64,000 nucleotides of DNA from a virus: the IMG/VR virus record IMGVR_UViG_3300049491_000418, positions 42,776-106,775 of that record; one strand, written 5' to 3'. Position 1 is the stretch's first letter. The number at the start of each line of letters is the position of its first letter. The notes under the pieces were generated by a model. It did not search any database and was not told the origin of the DNA. It saw only the letters and a list, made by a program, of their open reading frames with translations. Positions 42,887 to 52,167 of the stretch are shown here, piece by piece. The position numbers and the translations under genes were made by a program.

Positions 42887-43487
42887 GTTTATATCTCCAT
42901 TTAAATCCACCTGCTGTATAGCTTGGACCTTTTCTTAAACAATTAAAAATACAATTTTTACTTAAACCATAGAATGTAGAAGCATCAACTACACCTTTCC
43001 ATTCTTTAATGAAATTCATGTTTTTATCATATTGAATGACTGGTACTTTTTTTCTAGCATTTATTTCTGCCATTAGTTTAACATCTCTTTTTTCACCTTT
43101 AGGATTAGGATTTTTTACTTCACCTTTTTTAAATAAAAGTTTTCTTGTAATAGAAGCCTTTTTTCTTGTTTCCTCAGAAACAATTCTTCCTTTAGAAGCA
43201 TCCTCTGTACAATTATAACCATTTTTAAAACTGTCAAAATATTTTATCCAAAATGTTTCTCTTTCAGCTCTTAACTCAAAAGAATCAATATCATCTTCTA
43301 AGATTTGAAAAACAAAATTTTGTTCTCCATGTCTTCTCCAAGATGATTGTAACTTAAAGGAATGATGCTTACCTTTTTTAAGAGAAGAAATATGATTATG
43401 TTTTCTCAGATACCATCCTTGTTTACTTGTTGATCCAATATAGTAACGTTTTGTTACTAAATTAAAAATACTATAAATAATGTGTGT
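42879..43487 (-). CDS. GIY-YIG homing endonuclease, 202 aa
   Basis: Start chosen at MTHIIYSIFNLVTKRYYIGS (43487), the normal opening; an upstream Met would add 12 residues. KHNHISSLKKGKHHSFKLQ fits the catalytic helix, a NUMOD3-like segment (RIVSEETRKKASITR, then KGEKRD) and a C-terminal helix-turn-helix (GVVDASTFYGLSKNCIFNCL) follow. It is placed between the DnaB-like helicase operon and the SF2 helicase gene, both favoured homing targets. Confidence 0.85.
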   Translation of the reverse strand, partial: THIIYSIFNLVTKRYYIGSTSKQGWYLRKHNHISSLKKGKHHSFKLQSSWRRHGEQNFVFQILEDDIDSFELRAERETFWIKYFDSFKNGYNCTEDASKGRIVSEETRKKASITRKLLFKKGEVKNPNPKGEKRDVKLMAEINARKKVPVIQYDKNMNFIKEWKGVVDASTFYGLSKNCIFNCLRKGPSYTAGGFKWRYKHG

Positions 43488-43529
43488 CATCTCTTTTTTT
43501 TGATGAAGTACATCAAGAATCATACCAAA

Positions 43530-43832
43530 TTAACTACTGTCAGTACTTGATTTTTTGTTCTCATTTACTTGATCATAATAGTTAATAAAATCTTTTGCCT
43601 CATCACTCAAGCCTCTAATAACATCAGCTCTTAGAATAGGATGAAATTGTGCTAATGCAAACATGACATCTGCTCCTTCATTTTTAAGTCTTTTTATAAA
43701 AACAAGTTTTTCTAAAATATAGTCTTGATTTTCAGAATTAAACTGAGTTGTCCAATAATGTCTACATTTTGTAATAATCTCTTTGAATACTACATCCCTA
43801 GGAGGTAAGTATCCATCTTTTTCAATTCCCAT
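43530..43832 (-). CDS. Hypothetical protein, 100 aa, coupled to the DnaB-like helicase
   Basis: Not recognised. It is mostly helical with a disordered Ser/Asp tail and shares one base with the helicase stop (TAATG). A helicase loader or accessory is possible from position alone. Confidence 0.65.
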   Translation of the reverse strand: MGIEKDGYLPPRDVVFKEIITKCRHYWTTQFNSENQDYILEKLVFIKRLKNEGADVMFALAQFHPILRADVIRGLSDEAKDFINYYDQVNENKKSSTDSS

Positions 43833-44893
43833 TAGCTTATAAACCAGGATTTATTAAGGACATTGGCATAATCTTCATCTGTCATGTCTTTCTTTTTCTT
43901 CAACTCTTTAAACATACCTATTTCTCCATAGAAACCTAATCCAATCCTAATATCATCAGAACCATAACTATTCTTAATAACTCTTACAGATCTATAGAAT
44001 TTAGCTCCTGTGCTATCAACAAGTTTGTTTGTGTCATAACCTGATGGATCAGGCACTTTGTATCTCACTGGATCAAATAAAGCAATAACAACATCAGCAT
44101 CATTTTGAGTTGATGAACTATCTGCAAAATCTTCCAACTGTGGCTCTAAATCTCCATTTTTTATTCTGTTGATATTAGAGATATCTCTATTAAATTGACT
44201 CACAACTACTGGACTAAACCCAAAGAAATCCCTAGCATAACGTAACTCATCTGACATCTTGTCAATTAGGGATTTTTTTGTTGGATAGTCTTTAATTGCT
44301 TTCAACAAACCAATATGGTCAATAACAACAAGTGTGATAACATTCTCATCATGAGGAACGTACTTTTTATTGTATTTATCAACTTGTATTATATCACCAT
44401 GTTCAAGGGCATACTCTTTAAGTTCTTTAGCAATACCCACGGGATTTTCAGGCCCATCAATAATAGTAATAATTTCTTCTAGTTCCTTAATATAATTTGC
44501 ATAGGACTCAAATAGTGCAAACTCTTCATCATTCATTCTATCATTCCAGCCAAGAAGTTTTGATACAGGTATACTTTTTCCATGGTCTATGAAAATCTTC
44601 CTAGAAACCCATTTAGCAATCTTGTATGTTCTACTTCTCTCCATGGAGCGGTAAATGATTTTAAGCTTGATATTTGTCTTATCCTTATTTGCAATATACC
44701 AGTCTACAGGATTTAGAACAAAAGCATCATCTATAAAAGAGGTTTTACCAGATCCTGTTAATCCTCCAATAAGATAATACATGCTCTTTCTTATTCCTAT
44801 ATAATGATTAAGCCTGTTGAAGCCCATAGGTATTCCACCATTTCTTCCTTCACGTCCTTTAATAACCTCATCTCTTAAGTCACTGAATGCCAT
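43832..44893 (-). CDS. dnaB: DnaB-like replicative helicase, 353 aa
   Basis: Start taken at MAFSDLRDEVIKGREGRN (44893); a Met two codons upstream is possible. GGLTGSGKTS (43-52) is the Walker A; LVVIDHIGLL the Walker B; SPVVVSQFNRDI contains the sensor-type Gln, and QNDADVVIALFDP the following region as in DnaB/gp41. It lacks the DnaB N-terminal primase-binding domain, as in several crAss-like phages. It would form the ring helicase at the fork with the primase and Pol I-type enzyme. Confidence 0.88.
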   Translation of the reverse strand: MAFSDLRDEVIKGREGRNGGIPMGFNRLNHYIGIRKSMYYLIGGLTGSGKTSFIDDAFVLNPVDWYIANKDKTNIKLKIIYRSMERSRTYKIAKWVSRKIFIDHGKSIPVSKLLGWNDRMNDEEFALFESYANYIKELEEIITIIDGPENPVGIAKELKEYALEHGDIIQVDKYNKKYVPHDENVITLVVIDHIGLLKAIKDYPTKKSLIDKMSDELRYARDFFGFSPVVVSQFNRDISNINRIKNGDLEPQLEDFADSSSTQNDADVVIALFDPVRYKVPDPSGYDTNKLVDSTGAKFYRSVRVIKNSYGSDDIRIGLGFYGEIGMFKELKKKKDMTDEDYANVLNKSWFIS

Positions 44894-45003
44894 AACCAAT
44901 TTATTAAATAAATTAAACCAAATGCCACTACAGCACTGATAATAAAGATTATAGCACAGCCTTTCAAGAGACTTTTGGCTATATCATCCCCCATGTCACT
45001 CAT
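44875..45003 (-). CDS. Small membrane protein, 42 aa
   Basis: MSDMGDDIAKSLLKGCAIIF begins a frame with one clear membrane helix (AIIFIISAVVAFGLIYLI) and stops 19 nt inside the start of the helicase gene. It fills the only gap between the 68-aa gene and the helicase. Probably a real small phage membrane protein. Confidence 0.6.
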   Translation of the reverse strand: MSDMGDDIAKSLLKGCAIIFIISAVVAFGLIYLINWLWHSVT

Positions 45004-45005
45004 GA

Positions 45006-45212
45006 CTATTTATCCATATAAATAAAGAAGCTGTCTTCTTCAATAAGTTCTGGATATGTATCAACTATCCATTCTCCTAAATCATCTTCTACTTCTTCAT
45101 CAAGATGTATTTCTACATAAGATTCATACAAATTTCTACCTAGCCAATGACCTACGGATAAGGTGTTTGGAATTTCACTGAAATTCAATACTTTTTTTGT
45201 TTCTAATGCCAT
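45006..45212 (-). CDS. Hypothetical protein, 68 aa
   Basis: Acidic, with a helical centre (LGRNLYESYVEIHLDEEVED). No family recognised. It stops with TAG, one of several amber stops that argue against amber recoding. Confidence 0.65.
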   Translation of the reverse strand: MALETKKVLNFSEIPNTLSVGHWLGRNLYESYVEIHLDEEVEDDLGEWIVDTYPELIEEDSFFIYMDK

Positions 45213-45230
45213 GATATAATTGTTTAAAGG

Positions 45231-45737
45231 TTACTTATCTAGAATGACCTTTGTAAAAGCAGTGTCTTTCTTCATTTCAATCATAAGCTCCTCAGCAGAC
45301 ATTTTCTTAGCTTTCTCAAGGAGCTTGTCTTTTTGGTCAGCAATGTTTAAGTCAACTGAAGCTTCTGCAGCTAAGTTCTTAATCTCTGTCAATACAAAGT
45401 TGCTTAACTCAGCAGGAATTTGTTTTGCTGATTTATCATTAGCAAGAAAGTTTAAAGTTTGACCACCTGCTACAATAAGCAATGCATCTTTCTTACTTGG
45501 AGTAAATACACATAACATAGTAAAGAATATCAAAATTGGATAACTCCACCACATCCATTTTCTAGACATTTTTTGTGCTTCCTCTTCATTTGCTTCATTA
45601 TTAAAGAGGTAACAAATTGTAGATATTATTGCTACTATTCCAAAAAATATTGAAACAGTTAAAAATAGTGTTTTGGCATTATCTGCTACAACAAGCCAGT
45701 AAAAGAGCGCTGAATAATCAATTGATAAAAAGTTCAT
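45231..45737 (-). CDS. Two-helix membrane protein, 168 aa
   Basis: Hydrophobic segments at about residues 24-46 (FLTVSIFFGIVAIISTICYL) and 65-83 (WMWWSYPILIFFTMLCVF) are followed by a long soluble, Lys/Glu-rich helical tail. The layout is N-out or N-in hairpin with a cytosolic domain. Function unknown; a role in lysis or membrane remodelling cannot be excluded. Confidence 0.75.
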   Translation of the reverse strand: MNFLSIDYSALFYWLVVADNAKTLFLTVSIFFGIVAIISTICYLFNNEANEEEAQKMSRKWMWWSYPILIFFTMLCVFTPSKKDALLIVAGGQTLNFLANDKSAKQIPAELSNFVLTEIKNLAAEASVDLNIADQKDKLLEKAKKMSAEELMIEMKKDTAFTKVILDK

Positions 45738-45748
45738 AATTTTTGTTT

Positions 45749-46267
45749 TTAGTTATCAAAATAAAATACAATTCTTACTTCTTCAAGATCTCCTAAAGTT
45801 TTTAGAGTTTCTAAATCTTTAAAGAATCCTTCACCAAGATTTTCTCTATAAGAAATTATTTCTCCTTCCCCCTCTTCTGCTAATGCAGCTCCATCCCAAG
45901 AATTTGGACCAATTTGTTTTGTTACCCTTCTGTTCCAAAAATCTTGATCATAATCAAAGTCTAAGAGTTCTTTTAAAGTTAAATAACTATGAGAATGATA
46001 ATCATAATCTCCTTCAAGATATAACCTATGAGTTATTGATATATCATAATCAGAGAGTTCATTTAAAAACTCACTATCATCAGGCAATCCTTTAGGTTTG
46101 CTTAAAGGAGTACAATAGTCATAATTTCTAACATCTGCTAAAAAAGCAAACATTGAATAACTTCTCCAACCAAAAGGTTCTGTTCCTTCTAAGAAGATTT
46201 TTTCTTCTACCCTTTCCCACTTACCATTTACTTTTTTCTCAGCAAATGAATGTATATCACATCCCAT
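45749..46267 (-). CDS. Conserved phage hypothetical protein (MGCDIH family), 172 aa
   Basis: The opening MGCDIHSFAEKKVNGKWERV is a pattern I recall in many phage hypothetical proteins, with conserved Cys, Asp and His near the start. The rest is acidic and Trp/Tyr-rich. No known function. Confidence 0.72.
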   Translation of the reverse strand: MGCDIHSFAEKKVNGKWERVEEKIFLEGTEPFGWRSYSMFAFLADVRNYDYCTPLSKPKGLPDDSEFLNELSDYDISITHRLYLEGDYDYHSHSYLTLKELLDFDYDQDFWNRRVTKQIGPNSWDGAALAEEGEGEIISYRENLGEGFFKDLETLKTLGDLEEVRIVFYFDN

Positions 46268-46270
46268 AAT

Positions 46271-46987
46271 TTAAATTTCTAAAATGTTACCATTACTACT
46301 AAGTTTTCCAAATCTACCATCAGTCACCACTGAACCATTACTAAAAATAGTTGGATATGCAGACAGTTTAAGTATTCCTGCATTAATTATATCCTCATTA
46401 TTGTGTAAATGGCCAAATAAACAGTATTTTGGTTTTATACGTTCTAAAATATGTCTCTTTAAAGCCTGACATCCTGAGTGTTCTAACACTCCAGTTACTT
46501 TATTATAAGCTTTATCAAGAATAGTCTTAGGTGGTCCATGAGACACAATAATATCAACATCATCATCTACTTCTTTCCACAAAGCATCCATATTACTTCT
46601 GTGCTTAGTAAAAGCCCAACCAGTACTATATGTTGGAGTATATGGTGATCCAAAGATTTTTATGTCTTCAATATAAGCATAATCATTTTCCAAGTATGTG
46701 ATTCCATTAGCTATGAAATCATTTCTTGTTACTAATCCTGCTGCTACACTAGTCTCATGATTACCAGGTACAAATATTTTATGTTCTATTGGTAAATTAC
46801 CAAACCATTTAATAAAAGTTCTTACTTCTATTTCATTAAGATATCTATCTTTAGGATTAGCACAATCTCCACTGAAAATAACAACATCAATATCTTCTGG
46901 AACTTCTAAAAGTTTATGGTAAGTATGGGAATCTGAAAAATGCCAGATTTTAATCTTTTCTCTCACCTCTTGGTTCTCTCCAGGCAT
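46271..46987 (-). CDS. Calcineurin-like metallophosphoesterase, 238 aa
   Basis: Start at MPGENQEVREKIKIWHFSD (46987). Metal motifs in order: HFSDSHTYH, IFSGDCANP, FVPGNHETS, IIVSHGPP and LFGHLHNN, the full set of the metallophosphatase superfamily. It should hydrolyse a phosphoester; phage members include 2',3'-cyclic phosphodiesterases and phosphatases. A second, unrelated-looking member lies about 300 nt upstream. Confidence 0.87.
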   Translation of the reverse strand: MPGENQEVREKIKIWHFSDSHTYHKLLEVPEDIDVVIFSGDCANPKDRYLNEIEVRTFIKWFGNLPIEHKIFVPGNHETSVAAGLVTRNDFIANGITYLENDYAYIEDIKIFGSPYTPTYSTGWAFTKHRSNMDALWKEVDDDVDIIVSHGPPKTILDKAYNKVTGVLEHSGCQALKRHILERIKPKYCLFGHLHNNEDIINAGILKLSAYPTIFSNGSVVTDGRFGKLSSNGNILEI

Positions 46988-47354
46988 CTTTTCTAAATTT
47001 AGAGTTAATAAAAAATTCATAGAAGTTTGCACAAAATTCCTCAAACTCCTCAATTGTCATATCTCTATCTGTAATAGAAATATCCAGTCTATCAAAACCT
47101 ATGTCAGTACCTAACATAAATTCCTTTCCTATACTACAGGTTTCTGGTTCAGTAAATTGTGGATATTTAGACCAATCATAAAAAGAGTATCCTACAGAAT
47201 AACCACCATATTTTTCACCATCATCAGTATATATTCTATCAAAACTTTTCCAATACATATAGTCTTCATTCTTATAGTGTTGAATATACTTTGTATATCC
47301 TTTTTCTATAAGTTTATTTTCAAGCTCTTGGGCACCACTCTTGTTTAGATTCAT
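46950..47354 (-). CDS. Hypothetical protein, 134 aa
   Basis: Not recognised. A Tyr/Phe-rich mixed protein (YMYWKSFDRIYTD, GGYSVGYSFYDW) with overlaps of 35-38 nt on both sides. Its position between two metallophosphoesterases may mean a common substrate pathway. Confidence 0.6.
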   Translation of the reverse strand: MNLNKSGAQELENKLIEKGYTKYIQHYKNEDYMYWKSFDRIYTDDGEKYGGYSVGYSFYDWSKYPQFTEPETCSIGKEFMLGTDIGFDRLDISITDRDMTIEEFEEFCANFYEFFINSKFRKDAWREPRGERKD

Positions 47355-47943
47355 TTCCTAATGCTTGTTTAGTTATTTGCTCTTTAACTTCCTGATAAGA
47401 CCAAGGAGTGTAATTATGACTATCCACACCAACATCAAGAGATGTTACAGGATGTTTTATTACTCCTTTATTACTCAATCCTCCATGGACATGACCAAAT
47501 AGTTGCCAAGAACCTCTATGGCTTCCATTCCAAACAATCATAGGATAATGACACATTACAATATGTTGTTTTCCATAGGTTATTTCTTCATCATCCACAA
47601 AAATTTCAGCAACATCATTTATTGATGCCCATCTTTCTCTTATAAATGGTTTACCAAGGGCATCATGTTCATGATTACCTACAACCAGATGAATTTCTCC
47701 GTTTAATTGTTGTAATACATCATATAGTTCCTTAGGATTAGCAGTTAGGCTAACATCTCCTAAATTAAAAACTTTACCATCTTTAGGAACAACTGAGTTC
47801 CAGTTTTTAATCAAATTACTATTCATCTCATCCACATCTACAAAAGGTCTATCACAATAAGTGATAATATTTTTGTGAAATAAGTGATCATCTGATGTAA
47901 AGAACAGTTTCTCTTTTTCAAAAATTACATTTTTTATTTTCAT
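47320..47943 (-). CDS. Calcineurin-like metallophosphoesterase, 207 aa
   Basis: FFTSDDHLFH, FNLGDVSL, LVVGNHEHD, IVMCHYP and LFGHVHGG give all five metal-binding blocks. The ITYCDRPFVDVDEMN stretch is typical of the short phage/bacterial subfamily. Substrate unknown. The ATG overlaps the next upstream gene's stop by 4 nt. Confidence 0.87.
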   Translation of the reverse strand: MKIKNVIFEKEKLFFTSDDHLFHKNIITYCDRPFVDVDEMNSNLIKNWNSVVPKDGKVFNLGDVSLTANPKELYDVLQQLNGEIHLVVGNHEHDALGKPFIRERWASINDVAEIFVDDEEITYGKQHIVMCHYPMIVWNGSHRGSWQLFGHVHGGLSNKGVIKHPVTSLDVGVDSHNYTPWSYQEVKEQITKQALGNESKQEWCPRA

Positions 47944-48212
47944 ATTGATTTTAATTTATTATAAATTGTTATAAATGAAATAAATCCTAAAGTTCTATTT
48001 AAGAATTCCCATCTATTTTCACCATTTAAAAAATAATAACCTCCTTGAAGTTTAGCTATTCTGCTTGAGTTAAGTCCATTACAAGAACAAAAACCTTCTA
48101 ATGCTTTCATATTATCCACAGTACTTTCTGAAAATACCATTGTAAATATATTATTAGCATAAATAGGTAAATACCCCTCTTCAATTGTTTTTAATTTATT
48201 AAATTTTTGCAT
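47940..48212 (-). CDS. Hypothetical protein, 90 aa
   Basis: No family recognised. Contains LEGFCSCNGL and a Gly/Asn-rich turn; ends in a hydrophobic stretch (LGFISFITIYNKL) probably too short for a membrane helix. Coupled by a 4-nt overlap to the phosphoesterase gene. Confidence 0.6.
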   Translation of the reverse strand: MQKFNKLKTIEEGYLPIYANNIFTMVFSESTVDNMKALEGFCSCNGLNSSRIAKLQGGYYFLNGENRWEFLNRTLGFISFITIYNKLKSI

Positions 48213-48216
48213 AGTC

Positions 48217-48843
48217 TCAAATATCTGTGCCCCCTCTAGGAGCTTGTTGATCTTCTATTACAACTGGCCCTTTGTCCAGCATTTCTATAAAAGGAACATA
48301 ATGGTCTTTATCTAAGAAAGTATAACTGTTCTGTAGATAAGTGAGTTCATTAGTTTTCTTTTTTACTGAAGCATTTTTCTTCAGTGTTACCACAAGTTTT
48401 GTAGCATCAATAATCTGTCGGGCAGTATAAGTACCTTCATTAATAATAGCATTGAATTTGAGCTTACATTTTTCCTTTTGAACTCTCATTCCTCTACTAC
48501 CAGTAAAGACTCTTCCTTGATGTTCAAAATGATCAGTGCTTGGAAAAGCTTCCCACCATTCATCAAACTCTTTAGTAGATGCTTTTTTCTTAACAATTGC
48601 TGTTGCTATCTTGGTATTCATAAAATCAAGCAACTCATAACCAATGACAGTAAGTTTGTTTTCCTCATTGATAAGAAATTTTCTTAATAAGGTTTGATGC
48701 ATACCCTCTAATTTAGGGTTACCTTTAATAAGAGCCTCTGTATCATGGCCCTCCTTAATTAACATTAATAGAAACACATAATCAAGGCTTAGACCTTTCT
48801 TCAATAGTTCTAGAAAATGTTCTTTTGTTAGCTTTATCATCAT
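48217..48843 (-). CDS. Conserved-looking replication-region protein, 208 aa
   Basis: A helical N-terminal half (FLELLKKGLSLDYVFLLML) is followed by FDEWWEAFPSTDHFEHQG and TYLQNSYTFLD, the style of primosome/replication-initiation accessory proteins (DnaT/O-like). The resemblance is loose. It is encoded between the polymerase region and the phosphoesterases and could help load the helicase. Confidence 0.6.
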   Translation of the reverse strand: MMIKLTKEHFLELLKKGLSLDYVFLLMLIKEGHDTEALIKGNPKLEGMHQTLLRKFLINEENKLTVIGYELLDFMNTKIATAIVKKKASTKEFDEWWEAFPSTDHFEHQGRVFTGSRGMRVQKEKCKLKFNAIINEGTYTARQIIDATKLVVTLKKNASVKKKTNELTYLQNSYTFLDKDHYVPFIEMLDKGPVVIEDQQAPRGGTDI

Positions 48844-48967
48844 CTTTATCCCATTTAATTTTTACTACTATTTTTGCTGGAAGTCTTTCACTACCTAAAA
48901 AGTTAGAACCATCCTCAAGTTTGAATGATTGTTCTCTATTTTCTTTTTCCCAATCTTCATAATTCAT
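48782..48967 (-). CDS. Hypothetical protein, 61 aa
   Basis: Short, highly charged (NYEDWEKENREQSFKLEDGS, KIKWDKDDDK). It overlaps the 208-aa gene start by 62 nt, which is long for this phage, but both frames have good starts (ATT before ATG here). Confidence 0.55.
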   Translation of the reverse strand: MNYEDWEKENREQSFKLEDGSNFLGSERLPAKIVVKIKWDKDDDKANKRTFSRTIEERSKP

Positions 48968-48969
48968 AA

Positions 48970-49230
48970 TTAGTCTTTTACTCTTAGTCCATAAGCAAAA
49001 TCAAACCAATCAAATATACTAGTTGCTTTTGCTCTGTTAACTTTGAAGATTTTCTTGATTAAATCAATAGAATACTTTTTAAATTCCTCATGTTGAACCT
49101 TGGTCATAGTAATATTGGTATACCATTCCATATCATCAAGAGTATCCATCATTGTTTTACCAACTATTTCTAGTTCTTTTTCCACAAGATGTCTAGCACA
49201 ATTGTCTCTGTTTACCTTTATTTTTTCCAT
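48970..49230 (-). CDS. Hypothetical protein, 86 aa
   Basis: All-helical, with NRDNCARHLVEKELEIVGKT at the start and a FKVNRAKATSIFDWFDFAYG end. Shares one base with the upstream gene's stop. No function known. Confidence 0.65.
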   Translation of the reverse strand: MEKIKVNRDNCARHLVEKELEIVGKTMMDTLDDMEWYTNITMTKVQHEEFKKYSIDLIKKIFKVNRAKATSIFDWFDFAYGLRVKD

Positions 49231-49457
49231 TACTCCTGATTTAATAAGTGAACTATTCTTGCTGGAGTTATACTATAGTCAACAAATAAAATTTGTTTTC
49301 CAATAAACCTAGGCTTTATTTCTTTAAATTTTGCTAATCCTTCTTCTAGAGAAGTAAAAGATACCCATCTATTGTTACCTGGCTTAATTAAACTTCCTTG
49401 AGAAGTAAATATATAAGCTTTAATAGGTCTGTCTTTTCTTATTCTTGTTTCTTCCAT
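49230..49457 (-). CDS. Hypothetical protein, 75 aa
   Basis: A compact alpha/beta protein (KAYIFTSQGSLIKPG, NRWVSFTSLEEGLAKFKEI, ILFVDYSIT). Directly downstream of the DNA polymerase gene by 4 nt. Not recognised. Confidence 0.65.
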   Translation of the reverse strand: MEETRIRKDRPIKAYIFTSQGSLIKPGNNRWVSFTSLEEGLAKFKEIKPRFIGKQILFVDYSITPARIVHLLNQE

Positions 49458-49461
49458 TTTT

Positions 49462-51492
49462 CTATTTTTTAGCTTCTCCCCATGATGGACCTATGTCAGC
49501 ATCTGCTTTGATTGTTAAATTAGTTAAATAATGATTACCTGCTTTAAGCATAGATTGTTCTACAGCTATTCTTGCTTTTTCTGCTAGTTCATCTATAGCT
49601 TCTGCAACAAGTTCATCATGTACAGAATTACACATAAGTACTTTCCATTGATAATTGTTCTCTATAATCCAATCAAATAGATAACAACCTGCTAGTTTAA
49701 TCTGGTGAGCACCTCTTGTCTGAACAGGATTGTTTAAACAAAGTCTGAAGTATTCTGATCTAAGTTTAAAGTATTTGGAAACAAAAACTTTCTTTTCTCT
49801 ATAAATGGCTACACTTTCAGGGAATTGATATTCATAATCTCTTCCTTTCTCCATTTCATCAAAACGTTTCTTATAGTCATTCTTTCCAATTTTATACTCC
49901 ATCCAATCATCTTTGGTTATGGCATCAACTTTAGCTTTCATTTCTATAAATTCATCATAGAAGGGAAGTCTTAATCTCCAACCATCAACAGATTCAATAT
50001 AACCAACTTTAATGGCTGATTGAAATACTTTTTCTCCCCAGGCATATAAGCCTGCATGTAAATTTTTGAAACCATCTTCAATTTCCTGAGCACGTTGTAA
50101 TGGAATGCCTTCATTCATATGAATGGTAAAAGCATTTCCTCCATAAGACATTGCAAATCTAGGAGCCTTAGCAGCTGTTCTCTTGTCATTATGATTTTTC
50201 TTAATTTCATTATCAGTAAGTTCTTCTAGTTCAGGAAATAACACTCTAGCCAATAAGCTATGAAGATCTGCACCTTCTACAACAGATTTAGTCATAGCAG
50301 CATCTCCTGATAAATCAGCAACTATTACAGTCTCTTGACCACTGTAGTCACAAACTATCATTTTCCATCCAGGACGTGATTTAAAACAACCTCTTGTAGC
50401 TTTGTCTGCAGGAAAATTGAGAAAATTGATTTCTCCTCTCCTAGTGGATAGTCTAGCTGTATCTACCATTGGATTAAAATTGGTATAAATACGCTCATTC
50501 TCAATCTTCTTATAAATACTTTCTCCAAAGGTTGTTACCCTGTGATTAGCTACTTGAAATTTCAACCACTTTTCAACAAACTCATGTTTGGATTTACTAA
50601 TAACATTTTCATTGATACTGTCCTTACCATCTTTGTCTATTGTAGGTATACCAAATGCATTAAACACTTTAAGCATCTGAGCAGGAGAACTAACTGAAAC
50701 AGTTATTTTCTTTAATCCTGTTTCAAACAAACTAAGTTGATTATTTGCAAACTTAGGAAGGTTATCATGAATATAGTCTTCTATTTCCTCTTTGAATTTA
50801 TAAGAATCTCTAACATCATCTTCCATTTTAGCTTTCCACAAATCACTGGATATTGGCATACCACATTGTTCCATATAAGCTAATGCCCTAACATATCTAT
50901 AGTGTAATTCATAGGTAGCAAGACTACCTCTTTTATCAAGTTTAGCATATAGTACATTATGTAAATCAAGGAGCCTGTCCACATCATTAAAAGAATACTC
51001 AATAGTGCTAGGTTGGCTAAGCTTGACTAGGTGAATGTTTTTTTGTTCTGTCTTGTCATAAGTAATGTCCATTTCACGTTTCATGACATGACCAAAATCA
51101 TGTCTTTCCCTAGGATCACCATTATACAAGATTTTACTAGCCAGCATAGTATCTCTTACTTCTTTAGGCCAAAAATCATATTTATAAAAGAAACCCAAGT
51201 CAAATAAAATGTTATGACCTACCAGGATTTTACCATCTATATAAGGTATTAAATCCTGAAATTCATAATTATCATCATACATGTGTATAATGTAATTGTT
51301 CTCTCCTGTACCAATTTGAGTACAGAATATATCACAATTTCTAGGCTGGAGACCAGTAGTTTCTGTATCTATTGCTATTTCATGTGGTAATACCATATCC
51401 TCTAAACCACAAAATCCTATCTTTCCCAATAAAATTGAGACAGACAGGATTTTTCTAAAAAAATCTGGATTCTTTGTAATGATGTAGTTCAT
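49462..51492 (-). CDS. polA: Family A DNA polymerase with 3'-5' exonuclease, 676 aa
   Basis: IAIDTETTGL (about 38-47), GHNILFDLGFFY and DVDRLLDLH are the DEDD exonuclease motifs. Polymerase motif A is CDYSGQE (about 380), motif B KRTAAKAPRFAMSYGG (about 437-452) and motif C NSVHDELV (about 622-629). There is no 5'-3' exonuclease domain. Size and order match phage T7-type and crAss-like Pol I enzymes. It is the replicative polymerase candidate, in a block with primase, DnaB-like helicase and candidate SSB. Confidence 0.95.
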   Translation of the reverse strand: MNYIITKNPDFFRKILSVSILLGKIGFCGLEDMVLPHEIAIDTETTGLQPRNCDIFCTQIGTGENNYIIHMYDDNYEFQDLIPYIDGKILVGHNILFDLGFFYKYDFWPKEVRDTMLASKILYNGDPRERHDFGHVMKREMDITYDKTEQKNIHLVKLSQPSTIEYSFNDVDRLLDLHNVLYAKLDKRGSLATYELHYRYVRALAYMEQCGMPISSDLWKAKMEDDVRDSYKFKEEIEDYIHDNLPKFANNQLSLFETGLKKITVSVSSPAQMLKVFNAFGIPTIDKDGKDSINENVISKSKHEFVEKWLKFQVANHRVTTFGESIYKKIENERIYTNFNPMVDTARLSTRRGEINFLNFPADKATRGCFKSRPGWKMIVCDYSGQETVIVADLSGDAAMTKSVVEGADLHSLLARVLFPELEELTDNEIKKNHNDKRTAAKAPRFAMSYGGNAFTIHMNEGIPLQRAQEIEDGFKNLHAGLYAWGEKVFQSAIKVGYIESVDGWRLRLPFYDEFIEMKAKVDAITKDDWMEYKIGKNDYKKRFDEMEKGRDYEYQFPESVAIYREKKVFVSKYFKLRSEYFRLCLNNPVQTRGAHQIKLAGCYLFDWIIENNYQWKVLMCNSVHDELVAEAIDELAEKARIAVEQSMLKAGNHYLTNLTIKADADIGPSWGEAKK

Positions 51493-51508
51493 ATTCTTTA
51501 TTAAAAGT

Positions 51509-51718
51509 TTACCAGTAATGTGCTATACAGACTATAATAGCTTCTACTACAATAGCAAAATGTATTAATATCCAAAATACTGCATAATTAGCAGCATATA
51601 TGTCCTTTCTCCATCCAGCAGGGCCAATTTTCCATTTACATCTATTAAGTTCTTTAATAGTGAAATAAGTCCATAGAATGTAACCAATTATAATTAATGG
51701 AAGGACAATGTATCTCAT
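51509..51718 (-). CDS. Small two-helix membrane protein, 69 aa
   Basis: IVLPLIIIGYILWTYFTI (N-terminal) and AVFWILIHFAIVVEAIIVCI (C-terminal) are two membrane helices joined by a basic loop (RCKWKIGPAGWRKD). The size suits a holin-like or accessory membrane protein, but nothing proves this. Confidence 0.65.
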   Translation of the reverse strand: MRYIVLPLIIIGYILWTYFTIKELNRCKWKIGPAGWRKDIYAANYAVFWILIHFAIVVEAIIVCIAHYW

Positions 51719-52149
51719 AATTCCTCTTCATTTTCAGGTTCACTAAGGTAAGAAATAATTACCTTACCATCATACAAAATTGGATCTCCTGTTTCATCAG
51801 ACTCAATATTCATTATTCCACCATACTGATTTATAATAATATTGATTTGTTCTTCCGTGATAGGCTTTAAAGTTCCACTACCATCATCAAACATTCCTAT
51901 TTCTTCCTGTAGAGCAATAATCTCTCCATTATCTCCAGTGGAAATTATATTCAATACTATTGGACAACCATTTGATTTAATAAAATCATCTTCATCTTTA
52001 GGAGGAGCTTCAATAGTGAAAAAATAAAGTTCTGGTTCTGGTAAACATGATGATAATTTTGTGATAAATGACATTCCAGCCAATAGTTTTGGTGGATTGT
52101 AGCTTGAGAGGATGAATTCACCTTCTACTAAATATTCTTCTTGTTCCAT
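51715..52149 (-). CDS. Hypothetical acidic protein, 144 aa
   Basis: Very acidic, beta-leaning, with repeated Asp/Gly turns and SCLPEPELYFFTIE. No family seen. Four-base overlap with the membrane protein gene downstream. Confidence 0.65.
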   Translation of the reverse strand: MEQEEYLVEGEFILSSYNPPKLLAGMSFITKLSSCLPEPELYFFTIEAPPKDEDDFIKSNGCPIVLNIISTGDNGEIIALQEEIGMFDDGSGTLKPITEEQINIIINQYGGIMNIESDETGDPILYDGKVIISYLSEPENEEEL

Positions 52150-52167
52150 GTGTTGTTGATTTAAAGA

